Shown piece after piece: positions 1-5,604 of a stretch of 9,835 nt of DNA. A program made the position numbers and the translations under genes. The stretch is from Candidatus Uhrbacteria bacterium. Lineage in GTDB: Bacteria > Patescibacteriota > Patescibacteriia > UBA9934 > UBA11717. The notes beneath the pieces are model-generated. The model was not told where the DNA came from, did not search any database, and saw only the letters and a program-made list of their open reading frames with translations. The stretch covers positions 15,118 to 24,952 of the forward strand of contig DOMJ01000032.1 of the NCBI GenBank assembly GCA_003509895.1. Direction: 5' to 3'. How positions within the stretch are numbered: position 1 is the first letter of the stretch; every line of letters begins with the position of its first letter.

Positions 1-329
1 TTGCCTGAAGTACTTCGTCGAATACACTTATCTTCAAACACAGTCGTTTTGAGAAGACTCGCGCTGTGGCTCCATCTTTCAAAACACCTGTGTTCTCGGG
101 GACGAAGGCTGAAGATCAGGATTTCTTCACGGATCGTCATTGCGAGAAGTTACACGACGACGTGTCCCTACGAAGCATTCCTGCGAAGGGGGAAGCAACT
201 TTATCTATTTTGCAGGATATTGCTCAATAAATAAGATTGCTTCGTAAACTCGCAATGACGAAGTTCTCGGGTAGGCGACATGGCTGGATCCTGATCCCAT
301 ACTCACACGTACACTTTATTCAAACTCCT
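1..329. other. Gene-poor stretch before the RNase H gene
   Basis: I see no convincing gene here. A plus-strand reading frame is open to base 234, but it runs through the palindromic element at about 133-262 and encodes an Arg-rich, low-quality peptide, so it is probably fortuitous. Another plus frame ends at a TGA at 50-52 after 16 codons (ending LQTQSF) and could be the tail of a gene cut by the window edge. On the minus strand, bases 1-115 are open with protein-like text (for example DGATARVFSKRL), but there is no ATG and a stop lies just upstream. This could be a decayed gene fragment. None of these can be called. Confidence 0.4.
133..262. repeat. MITE-like palindromic interspersed element
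   Basis: The outer arms are a perfect 12-bp inverted repeat: CGTCATTGCGAG at 135-146 and CTCGCAATGACG at 249-260. A second nested pair is imperfect, GAAGCAACTTTAT at 192-204 against ATAAGATTGCTTC at 231-243, with 2 mismatches. The whole element can therefore fold into a long hairpin of about 130 nt. The sequence type CGTCATTGCGAG...GAAGCAAT is one I recognise as a frequent non-coding interspersed repeat in several bacterial lineages, where it occurs in many copies between genes. Only one copy is in this window, so repetitiveness here is inferred. It may act as a non-autonomous mobile element or as an RNA hairpin between transcription units. Confidence 0.6.
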
Positions 330-734
330 ATGCATGCACTCCTTTTCACCGACGGTGGATCACGTGGAAACCCGGGGCCGGCAGGCTCTGGCGCTGTTTT
401 GTTTGACGAAAAAAACGAAGTCATGGATGAGGCGACGTTATATCTTGGAACGACTACAAACAACGTTGCAGAATATACAGCGATTATAATTGGATTGGAG
501 ATGGCACTGGCACACGGGGTCACCACACTGGATTCTTATATGGATTCGGAATTAGCAGTAAAGCAGCTAAGCGGTCAGTATCGCGTAAAAAATCCCGGGC
601 TGGCAAAACTTTGGATTCAGGTGAGAGAACTTGCTTCTCGCTTTGAACGTATTCATTTTGTGCACGTTCGTCGCGAGCAAAACACGCACGCTGACGCACT
701 TGTCAACAAGGTGCTAGATCAACACAGACAATAA
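330..734 (+). CDS. rnhA: Ribonuclease HI family protein
   Basis: A 134-residue type 1 ribonuclease H, which cuts the RNA strand of RNA:DNA hybrids (R-loops, Okazaki primers). The N-terminus begins with the family signature FTDGGSRGNPGPAG, with catalytic Asp8. The other acidic residues are Glu48 in NNVAEY, Asp72 in YMDSELAV and Asp122 in HADALVN, giving a complete D-E-D-D set. It is the short, stand-alone RNase H fold without an N-terminal hybrid-binding domain, resembling the YpdQ/Rv2228c type more than classical E. coli RnhA. The frame is open upstream to 237, but those residues overlap the palindromic element and do not fit the family, so the ATG at 330, just before the first beta strand, is chosen. 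No Shine-Dalgarno precedes it. The gene stands alone, with 89 nt before pilM. The function call is secure; the symbol is by family. Confidence 0.9.
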   Translation: MHALLFTDGGSRGNPGPAGSGAVLFDEKNEVMDEATLYLGTTTNNVAEYTAIIIGLEMALAHGVTTLDSYMDSELAVKQLSGQYRVKNPGLAKLWIQVRELASRFERIHFVHVRREQNTHADALVNKVLDQHRQ

Positions 735-823
735 TTTGATAGAATAAAGGAGCTCGTAGATTTTGAGGGCTCGGTTTTAGATTCACGTTCTAACACCAAG
801 CGCTTAGCATCTAACGCGTTTGT

Positions 824-1981
824 ATGGGTTTGTTTGCAAAAAAAGAAGAACGCTTTGTTGGAATCGATATTGGCGCGGGCGGAATTAAGCTCGTGGAGTT
901 GTTGTATGAGCACGGTGCCTATAAACTGATGACGTACGGATCTACTTCACGTATGGCAGACGCGGTAGACACGGCCTTAACGGATGTTCCAAAAGAGGCT
1001 ATAGAACACATTCGAGCGCTTATAAAACAAGCGGGCGTAGAATCAAAACATGTGATTGCCTCGTTGCCGGTTCACTCCGTTTTTAGTTCTATAATTGCTA
1101 TTCCGGATGTAAAGGATCCATTGGAAACACGCGCTCTTGTAGAACGCCAAGCGGGTAAGTTAATGCCATTGCCGGTGGATCAAATGGTGATTGATTTTCA
1201 GATTTTGGATCGCGCACCTCGCGCAAGCACCTCCGTTTTAACGGCCGATGTTGCTGCGGCAAAACAGGCTAAAACCACAACTTCCTCTATTGCAGACAAA
1301 AACGTGCGTGTGTTGATTACCGGAGCGGAGAAAAAAATGGTGCAAACCTACACACAGATTTTTCAGGAGGCGGGGCTTGATTTAGCGAGCTTGGAAACAG
1401 AACCGTTCGCCTTAATTCGATCCCTGATCGGGAACGACAAAAGCCCTATTATGGTGTTAGACGTTGGCGCGTATAGAACCAATATGACGATTGTGGAGGA
1501 GGGCATCCCTTTTTTAAATCGGAGTATTAAGGTTGGAGGGGCTATGGTCACACGCGAGATTGCAAGACAAATGGGCATGAGTGTAGAGGAGGCGGAACAA
1601 ATGAAACAAGACCTGCACACAGAAAATGGAGACGTCCCAAAGGCGGTTGTGGACCTGTTTCAACCAATCGTCAATGAGATCGCCTACGCTATGGAATTGT
1701 TTGCAAAATCTCAATTATCCAATAAAGATCGCGTAGAAAAAGTTATCTTAACGGGAGGGTCTGCCCTTTTGCTTGGACTGGACACGTTTTTAACACAGAA
1801 GCTTAATGTACGGACGTTTGTTGGGGATCCGTGGGCGCGCGTGCAAATCAACGAGGCTATGCGACCAATGTTAGAAGAAATTGGTCCACGCTTTTCTGTG
1901 GCGCTTGGTCTTGCGATGCACGCCAAAAAGGATGCGCCGGCAGAGGTGTCTCGTGGAAAAGGGAACGTAAAAAAGACCTAG
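824..1981 (+). CDS. pilM: Type IV pilus assembly protein PilM
   Basis: A 385-residue actin/FtsA-like ATPase-fold protein of the type IV pilus inner-membrane platform. The N-terminus has the phosphate-binding motif VGIDIGAGGIKLVEL (residues 12-26). Further hallmarks are LMPLPVDQMVIDFQIL (113-128), EAGLDLASLETEPFALIR (182-199), the second phosphate loop VLDVGAYRTNMTIVE (211-225), the IKVGGAMVTREIA region (235-247) and the adenosine motif LTGGSALLLGL (309-319). Residues about 130-160 form an Ala/Thr/Ser-rich insertion between the two halves, and the last 20 residues are a Lys-rich tail; both make it slightly longer than a usual PilM of about 350. In model systems PilM sits in the cytoplasm and binds the N-terminus of PilN. 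No PilN or PilO follows here; the next gene is unrecognised and starts 1 nt after the pilM stop. No Shine-Dalgarno is visible. Confidence 0.93.
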   Translation: MGLFAKKEERFVGIDIGAGGIKLVELLYEHGAYKLMTYGSTSRMADAVDTALTDVPKEAIEHIRALIKQAGVESKHVIASLPVHSVFSSIIAIPDVKDPLETRALVERQAGKLMPLPVDQMVIDFQILDRAPRASTSVLTADVAAAKQAKTTTSSIADKNVRVLITGAEKKMVQTYTQIFQEAGLDLASLETEPFALIRSLIGNDKSPIMVLDVGAYRTNMTIVEEGIPFLNRSIKVGGAMVTREIARQMGMSVEEAEQMKQDLHTENGDVPKAVVDLFQPIVNEIAYAMELFAKSQLSNKDRVEKVILTGGSALLLGLDTFLTQKLNVRTFVGDPWARVQINEAMRPMLEEIGPRFSVALGLAMHAKKDAPAEVSRGKGNVKKT

Positions 1982-1982
1982 T

Positions 1983-2327
1983 ATGGTAGAGGCTTGGCTA
2001 CAACGATCCGAGCCAATCGGGCTGTTTTTGGCTGCACCGGACTATCCATTGATGCACCTATCAGTGGGAGACAGAGCCCATCGATTTGTGGTACGCGACC
2101 AGCGCTTACCCTTGATTGTTGCGATGGGTCCGCATACGCCCCTGCGATCTTTGGTGAGTTGTTTGATGATTGGGAGAAACGTGGGATGCTATTTACACGA
2201 TGAGGATGACATTGCTCACACGGCACACCGATTATTGCAGGCAGCACCGGGGCATATTGCAATGCTACCGGTGGCGGTTTGGGACGGCCGTCTTTGGTCT
2301 CGACACACAGTACAAGAATTGGCATGA
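1983..2327 (+). CDS. Unrecognised 114-residue protein between pilM and a response regulator
   Basis: I do not recognise this family. The ATG lies 1 nt after the pilM stop and the TGA overlaps the start of the response regulator (ATGA), so it is probably co-translated in a pilM-orf-receiver unit. That tight packing, and codon use like its neighbours, are the main arguments that it is real. The protein has hydrophobic stretches (IGLFLAAPDYPLMHL, LPLIVAMGP, IAMLPVAVW) that look like beta strands of a small globular domain rather than membrane segments. It also has many His and Asp residues, including HDEDDIAHTAHR. There is no signal peptide, and the two Cys do not form a CxxC motif. By position it may take part in pilus assembly or its control, but nothing in the sequence shows a reaction. 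A second frame open over 1994-2203 is a shadow. Confidence 0.7.
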   Translation: MVEAWLQRSEPIGLFLAAPDYPLMHLSVGDRAHRFVVRDQRLPLIVAMGPHTPLRSLVSCLMIGRNVGCYLHDEDDIAHTAHRLLQAAPGHIAMLPVAVWDGRLWSRHTVQELA

Positions 2328-2713
2328 GTGAGAAACAACATATTTGTATTTTGGAAAACGATCCATTTTTTGCGGGCCTTTATGCCCGCAAGTTTGAGTC
2401 GCGTGGTTGGAAAACGACCGTTATAGAGCACGCGGACGATTTGTATAAGTGTTTGGAACAAGAGGGGGTGGATTTATTTATTGTGGATATAGAGGGGGAG
2501 GATTATTCGGCAAAAGAGCTTATAGAAAAATTAAAGGCCCCGGGGAGCGCACACAGATCCCTGCCCATTGTGATTTTGACCCGCGTAAAGGATCGTGAAG
2601 TGGTCCAACGGATGATGCGTATCGGTGTAAATGCCTACCTGTTTAAAGGGCATTTTGTGCCAAATGAGGTTGTGGAGAAGGTACAACGTATTTTAGATAG
2701 CGGAGTGGTATAA
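2324..2713 (+). CDS. Single-domain response regulator (CheY-like receiver)
   Basis: A 129-residue receiver domain with no output domain. The acidic pocket is Glu11-Asn12-Asp13 (ICILENDPFF), the phosphoacceptor is Asp55 in LFIVDIEGED, the switch Thr is Thr86 in IVILTRVKD, and the conserved Lys is Lys108 in AYLFKGHF, so it should be phosphorylatable. The frame is open from 2279, but the ATG at 2324 is chosen because it gives the canonical receiver N-terminus (MSEKQHICILE) and overlaps the stop of the previous gene by ATGA. In other bacteria small receivers such as PilG/PilH control type IV pilus motors; placement after pilM suggests a similar role, but this is inference. No histidine kinase is in the window. 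Its stop codon overlaps the -10 box of the pilin promoter. Confidence 0.88.
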   Translation: MSEKQHICILENDPFFAGLYARKFESRGWKTTVIEHADDLYKCLEQEGVDLFIVDIEGEDYSAKELIEKLKAPGSAHRSLPIVILTRVKDREVVQRMMRIGVNAYLFKGHFVPNEVVEKVQRILDSGVV

Positions 2714-2714
2714 T
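2706..2714 (+). promoter_or_regulatory. Extended -10 promoter of the pilin gene
   Basis: The sequence TGGTATAAT has a perfect -10 hexamer (2709-2714) with the TGn extension directly upstream. No good -35 is seen at 17 bp, which is normal for extended -10 promoters. The hexamer includes the TAA stop of the response regulator. Transcription would start near 2721, leaving a leader of about 13 nt before the pilin ATG at 2734. A weak purine stretch (GCGAGGA) lies in that leader. Confidence 0.6.
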
Positions 2715-2733
2715 AGAGCGAGGACAATCGTCT

Positions 2734-3225
2734 ATGCAAAAAACATTCGGTATCACATTAGTAGAGGGGCTCCTTATTGGTGGCATTTTTTGCATTCTGT
2801 TGTTTGCCACGGGTATCTCTTTATCTGCCGCACGAGAGCGAGTTCGTGATTATAAGCGTATTTCCGACGTGTCGCGCGTTCAGGCGGCATTGGAGCTGTA
2901 CTACAATGAGCAAAATCAGTATCCTGTTACGGAAGGGAAGATTGCACTGGGCAACGGCGGGGCGCTGTGTTTGAGCAGTTCCGGATTTCAGCCAACGTGT
3001 TCCTCTACCGGCCGTGTGTTTTTAAATCCTGTTCCAAGCCAAACGGACATTGGGTTGAGCGGCTCCGACTTGCAGGTGTATGCGTATGAGAGTAACGGGG
3101 AAACCTATGTTGTGTCTGCTGTGATTGAGCGTGCTATTCCACAAGTGGAGATTGAGAAGGGTCTTGTGTGCGCACGTCCGGGCACACCTATTCAAGCGTC
3201 GGCAAGTGGTGTGTGCGCGTTGTAA
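2734..3225 (+). CDS. Type IV pilin-like protein (prepilin)
   Basis: A 163-residue class III-type prepilin. It has a short basic leader MQKTFG, then the cleavage point Gly6/Ile7, and mature residues ITLVE with the conserved Glu at +5 (Glu11). A single hydrophobic helix spans about residues 7-31 (LLIGGIFCILLFATGISL). The first mature residue is Ile rather than the usual Phe. The helix continues as a charged segment (AARERVRDYKRISDVSRVQAAL), followed by LELYYNEQNQYPV, the typical pseudopilin/minor-pilin transition. The globular part has four Cys (79, 89, 146, 161) that could form two disulfides outside the membrane. The prepilin peptidase at 4831-5604 is the obvious processing enzyme. It has its own promoter and terminator, as expected for an abundant subunit. 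Whether it is the major pilin or a minor one cannot be told. Confidence 0.87.
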   Translation: MQKTFGITLVEGLLIGGIFCILLFATGISLSAARERVRDYKRISDVSRVQAALELYYNEQNQYPVTEGKIALGNGGALCLSSSGFQPTCSSTGRVFLNPVPSQTDIGLSGSDLQVYAYESNGETYVVSAVIERAIPQVEIEKGLVCARPGTPIQASASGVCAL

Positions 3226-3250
3226 GGTTTTTTGATAAAGAATAATAAGA

Positions 3251-3276
3251 AGCAGGCTTGACAGGCCTGTTTTTTT
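3251..3276 (+). terminator. Intrinsic terminator after the pilin gene
   Basis: A stem CAGGC (3253-3257) / GCCTG (3265-3269) with a 7-nt loop is followed by a run of seven T (3270-3276). Two further weak pairs extend the base of the stem. It lies 25 nt after the pilin stop. Its loop contains the hexamer TTGACA, which also serves as a -35 candidate for the next unit. Confidence 0.8.
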
Positions 3277-3286
3277 GTTGTATGTT
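3258..3286 (+). promoter_or_regulatory. Promoter of the GGDEF module, overlapping the pilin terminator
   Basis: A perfect -35 consensus TTGACA (3258-3263), a 17-bp spacer, and a -10 candidate TATGTT (3281-3286, 4 of 6 matches). The -35 is inside the terminator loop and the spacer carries the T-tract. Transcription would start near 3293, giving a leader of about 290 nt before the GGDEF gene. The overlap could couple the two units, since RNA polymerase terminating the pilin transcript would occupy this promoter. This is a sequence-based prediction. Confidence 0.5.
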
Positions 3287-3309
3287 GTGTGGGCGACAAT
3301 CCGTTGCAC

Positions 3310-3315
3310 GAGGAG
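3310..3315 (+). promoter_or_regulatory. Strong Shine-Dalgarno of the upstream ORF
   Basis: GAGGAG, placed 6 nt before the ATG at 3322. It stands out because most other genes in this window show no recognisable Shine-Dalgarno. It decides the choice of 3322 over the in-frame ATG at 3289. Confidence 0.6.
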
Positions 3316-3321
3316 ACTGAC

Positions 3322-3477
3322 ATGGTTCTGAACCCCTACACGCCACCCAAACGGGTGGATCACCTCGAGGCGCGCCAGGGCGTGCGCACCGTTCCGGCGA
3401 ACGCCGGAACGGTGCGCCACGTCCGGGTCGCGCGCCTGCGCGACCCGGACGCCGTCAGGAAGCCGGCGGCTTCCTGA
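3322..3477 (+). CDS. Possible 51-residue upstream ORF in the GGDEF leader
   Basis: An ATG with a canonical Shine-Dalgarno opens a 51-codon frame (beginning MVLNPYTPPKRVDHLEARQG) that ends in TGA at 3475-3477. It reads straight through hairpins 1, 2 and 3 of the leader, and its stop codon lies inside the right arm of hairpin 3. The second half is therefore constrained by RNA pairing and is very Arg/Val/Ala-rich (RTVPANAGTVRHVRVARLRD), so the peptide may have no function of its own. Translation through it would unfold the first hairpins, which would make it a leader-peptide type regulator. I do not recognise the peptide. It may also be fortuitous; the well-placed ribosome site is the main argument for it. 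Confidence 0.4.
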   Translation: MVLNPYTPPKRVDHLEARQGVRTVPANAGTVRHVRVARLRDPDAVRKPAAS

Positions 3478-3550
3478 CGCACCCCCCAACAACGTGGCCT
3501 TTGCCACATCTCTACGAACGCCGGCGCCTCCCCTTGGTGCCGGCCTCGTA
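3343..3550 (+). promoter_or_regulatory. Chain of six GC-rich hairpins in the GGDEF leader
   Basis: Six consecutive hairpins fill this stretch: (1) 3343-3348/3353-3358, 6 bp, loop AAAC; (2) 3384-3398/3403-3417, 15 bp perfect, loop GAAC; (3) 3420-3433/3438-3451, 14 bp perfect, loop GCCT; (4) 3453-3464/3468-3479, 12 bp perfect, loop GGC; (5) 3494-3498/3503-3507, 5 bp, loop CTTT; (6) 3513-3528/3536-3550, 14 pairs with one G-U and a small internal loop. Hairpins 3 and 4 are separated by one base. No T-tract follows any of them, so they do not look like simple terminators. Together they suggest a structured 5' leader RNA of the GGDEF gene. Other readings are a chain of REP-like palindromes or a DNA-level site. 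The base composition is far richer in GC than the flanks. I recognise no known riboswitch class. Confidence 0.65.
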
Positions 3551-3571
3551 CGTTTACAGCAAAAGCGAGAC

Positions 3572-3582
3572 AGGAACGGAAG
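3572..3582 (+). promoter_or_regulatory. Ribosome binding site of the GGDEF gene
   Basis: AGGAACGGAAG directly precedes the ATG at 3583, with AGGAA spaced 6 nt from the start codon. It lies 22 nt after the last leader hairpin and so is predicted to be outside stable structure. It supports 3583 as the start. Confidence 0.5.
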
Positions 3583-4740
3583 ATGAGCGCTGAACATGTA
3601 GACGGTGAGTTGGAAGAAGCACGCAAGGTCCTCGAAGCGGCCTTGGTGCGCGCGGCTGTTGCGGAAAGGGTGTATGTGGCCACGGCGTTTACTAAGTTGG
3701 TGGACGTGGCGCAGGATCGCGCCGAAGAGTGCGGGCGATTACGGCTCGCCCTCGACCGTGCAACAACAGACTCGGTGACGGGTCTGTTGAGAACGGACGA
3801 TTGGCGCGTTCAACTGGCGTCCGCGCTCAGGCGGGTGCTGGACGATGCGTCCATCTTGCCGATTCTCAACGGCACGTTGCCGCTTGCAACGGCGCGTAGG
3901 GTTGGATTGAGCGACGCCCATACGAGCGTTGTTCTTGCTACGTTTGACGTGCGCGCGTTGGGCTACGTAAACCACTCCCTGGGATACGCGGCCGGAAGCC
4001 AGATGCTCGCCTTGTGCGCGCACACGGCTGCAACGGTCCTGGACGAGTTCCTCGGACCACGCGGTATGACGCGTCGCGCACGCGTGCAGGACCCTATGGA
4101 CCGGTGCTCCCTCACACGAACGGGGGGAGATGAGTTCCGTGCGGTGCTCGTGGGCCAAGCCTCCACACATTGGCGCCTGATCCGAGACGGTCTGCTGGTG
4201 CGGTTGGGAGAAGAAGCGGTCCCCGGCCTGGATATTCCTCCCGCAATGGCGGTGGGTGCGATGTCCATGCACATCCTACTGTGGTATTTGGGCGCCTTTT
4301 ACAGGTGGCTCAAGATGCCGCTGCCGGAAAACAAGGAGACCATGGTGACGCAGGCCATCCAGCTCTGGTGCGCCTTTACGGAGCTCCGGGCGGATGCGCA
4401 GCGCGTTGTGGAGTATGGACTCCTGTTCGCGCAGGAGTGGAACAATGACCCGGCCCATCGTGGCCGGTTTGAGTCCTGGCTCACCTCCAAGTTGAGGGCT
4501 TCCGCCTTCAGCGGGCGGGAAGAACCGGAGATTCGCCGCCTCTGCAAACAGGCGAGCACGAGTCTTCGGAAAGGAAAAAAGGAAGAGGCCATTGCCACGT
4601 TTGAGCATGACCGGGACGAGCGCATGCGCGTCCATCTCAACGTGCTTCTGGCAAAGGCTCGCATCTTGCGCGAGCCGAACGTGGAACTCCTCATGCAGAT
4701 CTTCGCGATCTCCAATGAGTACGAGTTTGCCATTCCCTGA
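3583..4740 (+). CDS. Divergent GGDEF-domain protein with helical C-terminal region
   Basis: 385 residues. Residues 1-58 form an Ala/Glu-rich amphipathic helix, probably a coiled coil. A GGDEF domain follows at about 59-225: ATTDSVTGLLRTDDW (60-74) matches the usual A..D.LTGL.NR.., FDVRALGYVNHSLGYAAGS (121-139) matches DIDxFKxINDxxGHxxGD, and TRTGGDEFRAVL (178-189) holds an intact GGDEF. Metal ligands Asp122 and Glu184 and the base-contacting Asn130 remain. The second Asp of DxD is Arg124, the Lys-containing FK is replaced, GH is GY, and the guanine-binding Asp of GD is Ser139. No RxxD inhibitory site precedes GGDEF. It may therefore be a weak cyclase, use another nucleotide, or be a binding protein. 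Residues 226-385 are helical and unrecognised. There is no membrane segment. It is clearly more GC-rich than neighbouring genes, which suggests transfer or special codon selection. Confidence 0.8.
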   Translation: MSAEHVDGELEEARKVLEAALVRAAVAERVYVATAFTKLVDVAQDRAEECGRLRLALDRATTDSVTGLLRTDDWRVQLASALRRVLDDASILPILNGTLPLATARRVGLSDAHTSVVLATFDVRALGYVNHSLGYAAGSQMLALCAHTAATVLDEFLGPRGMTRRARVQDPMDRCSLTRTGGDEFRAVLVGQASTHWRLIRDGLLVRLGEEAVPGLDIPPAMAVGAMSMHILLWYLGAFYRWLKMPLPENKETMVTQAIQLWCAFTELRADAQRVVEYGLLFAQEWNNDPAHRGRFESWLTSKLRASAFSGREEPEIRRLCKQASTSLRKGKKEEAIATFEHDRDERMRVHLNVLLAKARILREPNVELLMQIFAISNEYEFAIP

Positions 4741-4755
4741 TCGGTTCTACGACTC

Positions 4756-4783
4756 GAGGAGCTTCGGCTCCTCATTCATTTTG
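4756..4783 (+). terminator. Terminator after the GGDEF gene
   Basis: A perfect 7-bp stem GAGGAGC (4756-4762) / GCTCCTC (4767-4773) closed by a TTCG tetraloop, the most stable loop type, starts 16 nt after the stop codon. The T-rich tail is interrupted (ATTCATTTTGT), so efficiency is uncertain. It marks the right end of the GC-rich module. Confidence 0.65.
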
Positions 4784-4815
4784 TCAAAATTGGTCTACCC
4801 TCACTGCCAAATATT

Positions 4816-4824
4816 TGCTAAACT
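4816..4824 (+). promoter_or_regulatory. Possible extended -10 promoter giving a leaderless prepilin peptidase mRNA
   Basis: TGCTAAACT contains a TGn extension and a TAAACT hexamer (4819-4824, 4 of 6 matches). The ATG at 4831 lies 6 nt further on, so transcription would start at or next to the start codon. No Shine-Dalgarno is present, which fits a leaderless message. No convincing -35 is seen. Confidence 0.35.
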
Positions 4825-4830
4825 ACTCGC

Positions 4831-5604
4831 ATGACCTGGCTTCTCACAGCATTACTCGTAGGCATCCCATTGGCTGGGTGGATGTCTGCTTTTGTGTTTC
4901 GCGCGCATAGCGAATGGGTGTGGATGCGCCCAAAAAAAGCCTGCATTGTCTGCGAGCTCCCACGGTCGCCTATGGATCTTGTTCCAGTATTGGGCGACCT
5001 TAAAATCCTGTACCGCTGCCGATCATGTAAGAGCTTTGTGGCGTGGCAGTATCCGCTTTTAGAGTGTGTGATTGTCTTATTGGTGGTTTTTCATGCCTGG
5101 CGATACGCTACGGGTATCTGGATTCCCGACATTGCAACAGATCTCACCTGGTGGTATGCCGCACGCGATGTGATTTTTTCTCTGTTTCTGCTTGTTGTTT
5201 TTGTGTATGATTTTAAGTACGAGCTGATTTTGGACAAGTATACAATCCCGGCAATGGTTGTGGCGCTGATCTGTAATATCGGTCTCGGGCAATCCGGTTA
5301 TGAATTGAGCTTCACCATGCTGATCCTGTTTTTGTTCTTTTTTCTTCAGTACGTGTTTTCCAAGGGACGGATTATGGGGGCCGGGGACGTGCGTATGGGG
5401 TTGGTGATTGGGGCGATGCTCGGATTTACCCACGGAATCGGTGCCGTACTACTTGCCTATATGTTGGGAGCCGTTGTGGGAATCATCCTGCTTCTTACGC
5501 GACGTTTTTCCTTTAGGGATGAGGTTCCCTTTGGTACGTTTTTGTCTGTGGCTACATTTATTCTGTTGGTATGGGGAGACACACTGCTGGCCCTTCTTGT
5601 ATGA
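4831..5604 (+). CDS. pilD: Prepilin peptidase (type IV leader peptidase, A24 family)
   Basis: 257 residues, the usual length for a full-size PilD. The N-terminus is a membrane helix (residues about 3-23), followed by a cytosolic domain with two CxxC pairs, Cys38/Cys41 (CIVC) and Cys63/Cys66 (CRSC), typical of zinc-binding, methyltransferase-competent PilD enzymes. The A24 aspartyl protease residues are Asp127 in FVYDFKYELILD and Asp186 in the GAGDVRMG signature (GxGD). Several further hydrophobic helices complete a polytopic inner-membrane enzyme. It cleaves prepilins after the Gly of the leader and normally N-methylates the new N-terminus; the pilin at 2734 is a likely substrate. The usual Asn of the first helix region (G..lN) is not seen (GWMSAF). 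The last codons overlap ligA by ATGA, so translation is probably coupled. No Shine-Dalgarno is visible. Confidence 0.93.
   Translation: MTWLLTALLVGIPLAGWMSAFVFRAHSEWVWMRPKKACIVCELPRSPMDLVPVLGDLKILYRCRSCKSFVAWQYPLLECVIVLLVVFHAWRYATGIWIPDIATDLTWWYAARDVIFSLFLLVVFVYDFKYELILDKYTIPAMVVALICNIGLGQSGYELSFTMLILFLFFFLQYVFSKGRIMGAGDVRMGLVIGAMLGFTHGIGAVLLAYMLGAVVGIILLLTRRFSFRDEVPFGTFLSVATFILLVWGDTLLALLV

Noticed and set aside
1..234. Open plus-strand frame of 77 codons
   Set aside because: It starts at the window edge with TTG, runs through the palindromic element and gives an Arg-rich peptide with no family features.
763..792. Promoter before pilM (TTGAGG with a downstream TTCTAA-like box)
   Set aside because: The -10 match is too weak to separate from background.
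3289..3321. Earlier ATG for the upstream ORF at 3289
   Set aside because: It lies at or upstream of the predicted transcription start and has no ribosome site, whereas 3322 follows GAGGAG at 6 nt.
3384..3479. Perfect hairpins as integron attC sites or CRISPR repeats
   Set aside because: There are no conserved attC boxes or extrahelical bases, no integrase, and the three hairpins are not copies of each other and have no spacer pattern.
3384..3479. Perfect hairpins as intrinsic terminators
   Set aside because: None is followed by a T-tract, and a coding gene with a ribosome site lies directly downstream.
3022..3597. Minus-strand frame of 191 codons
   Set aside because: It covers the pilin end and the leader hairpins in antisense. 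Palindromic GC-rich DNA tends to leave frames open on both strands, and the peptide has no recognisable domain.
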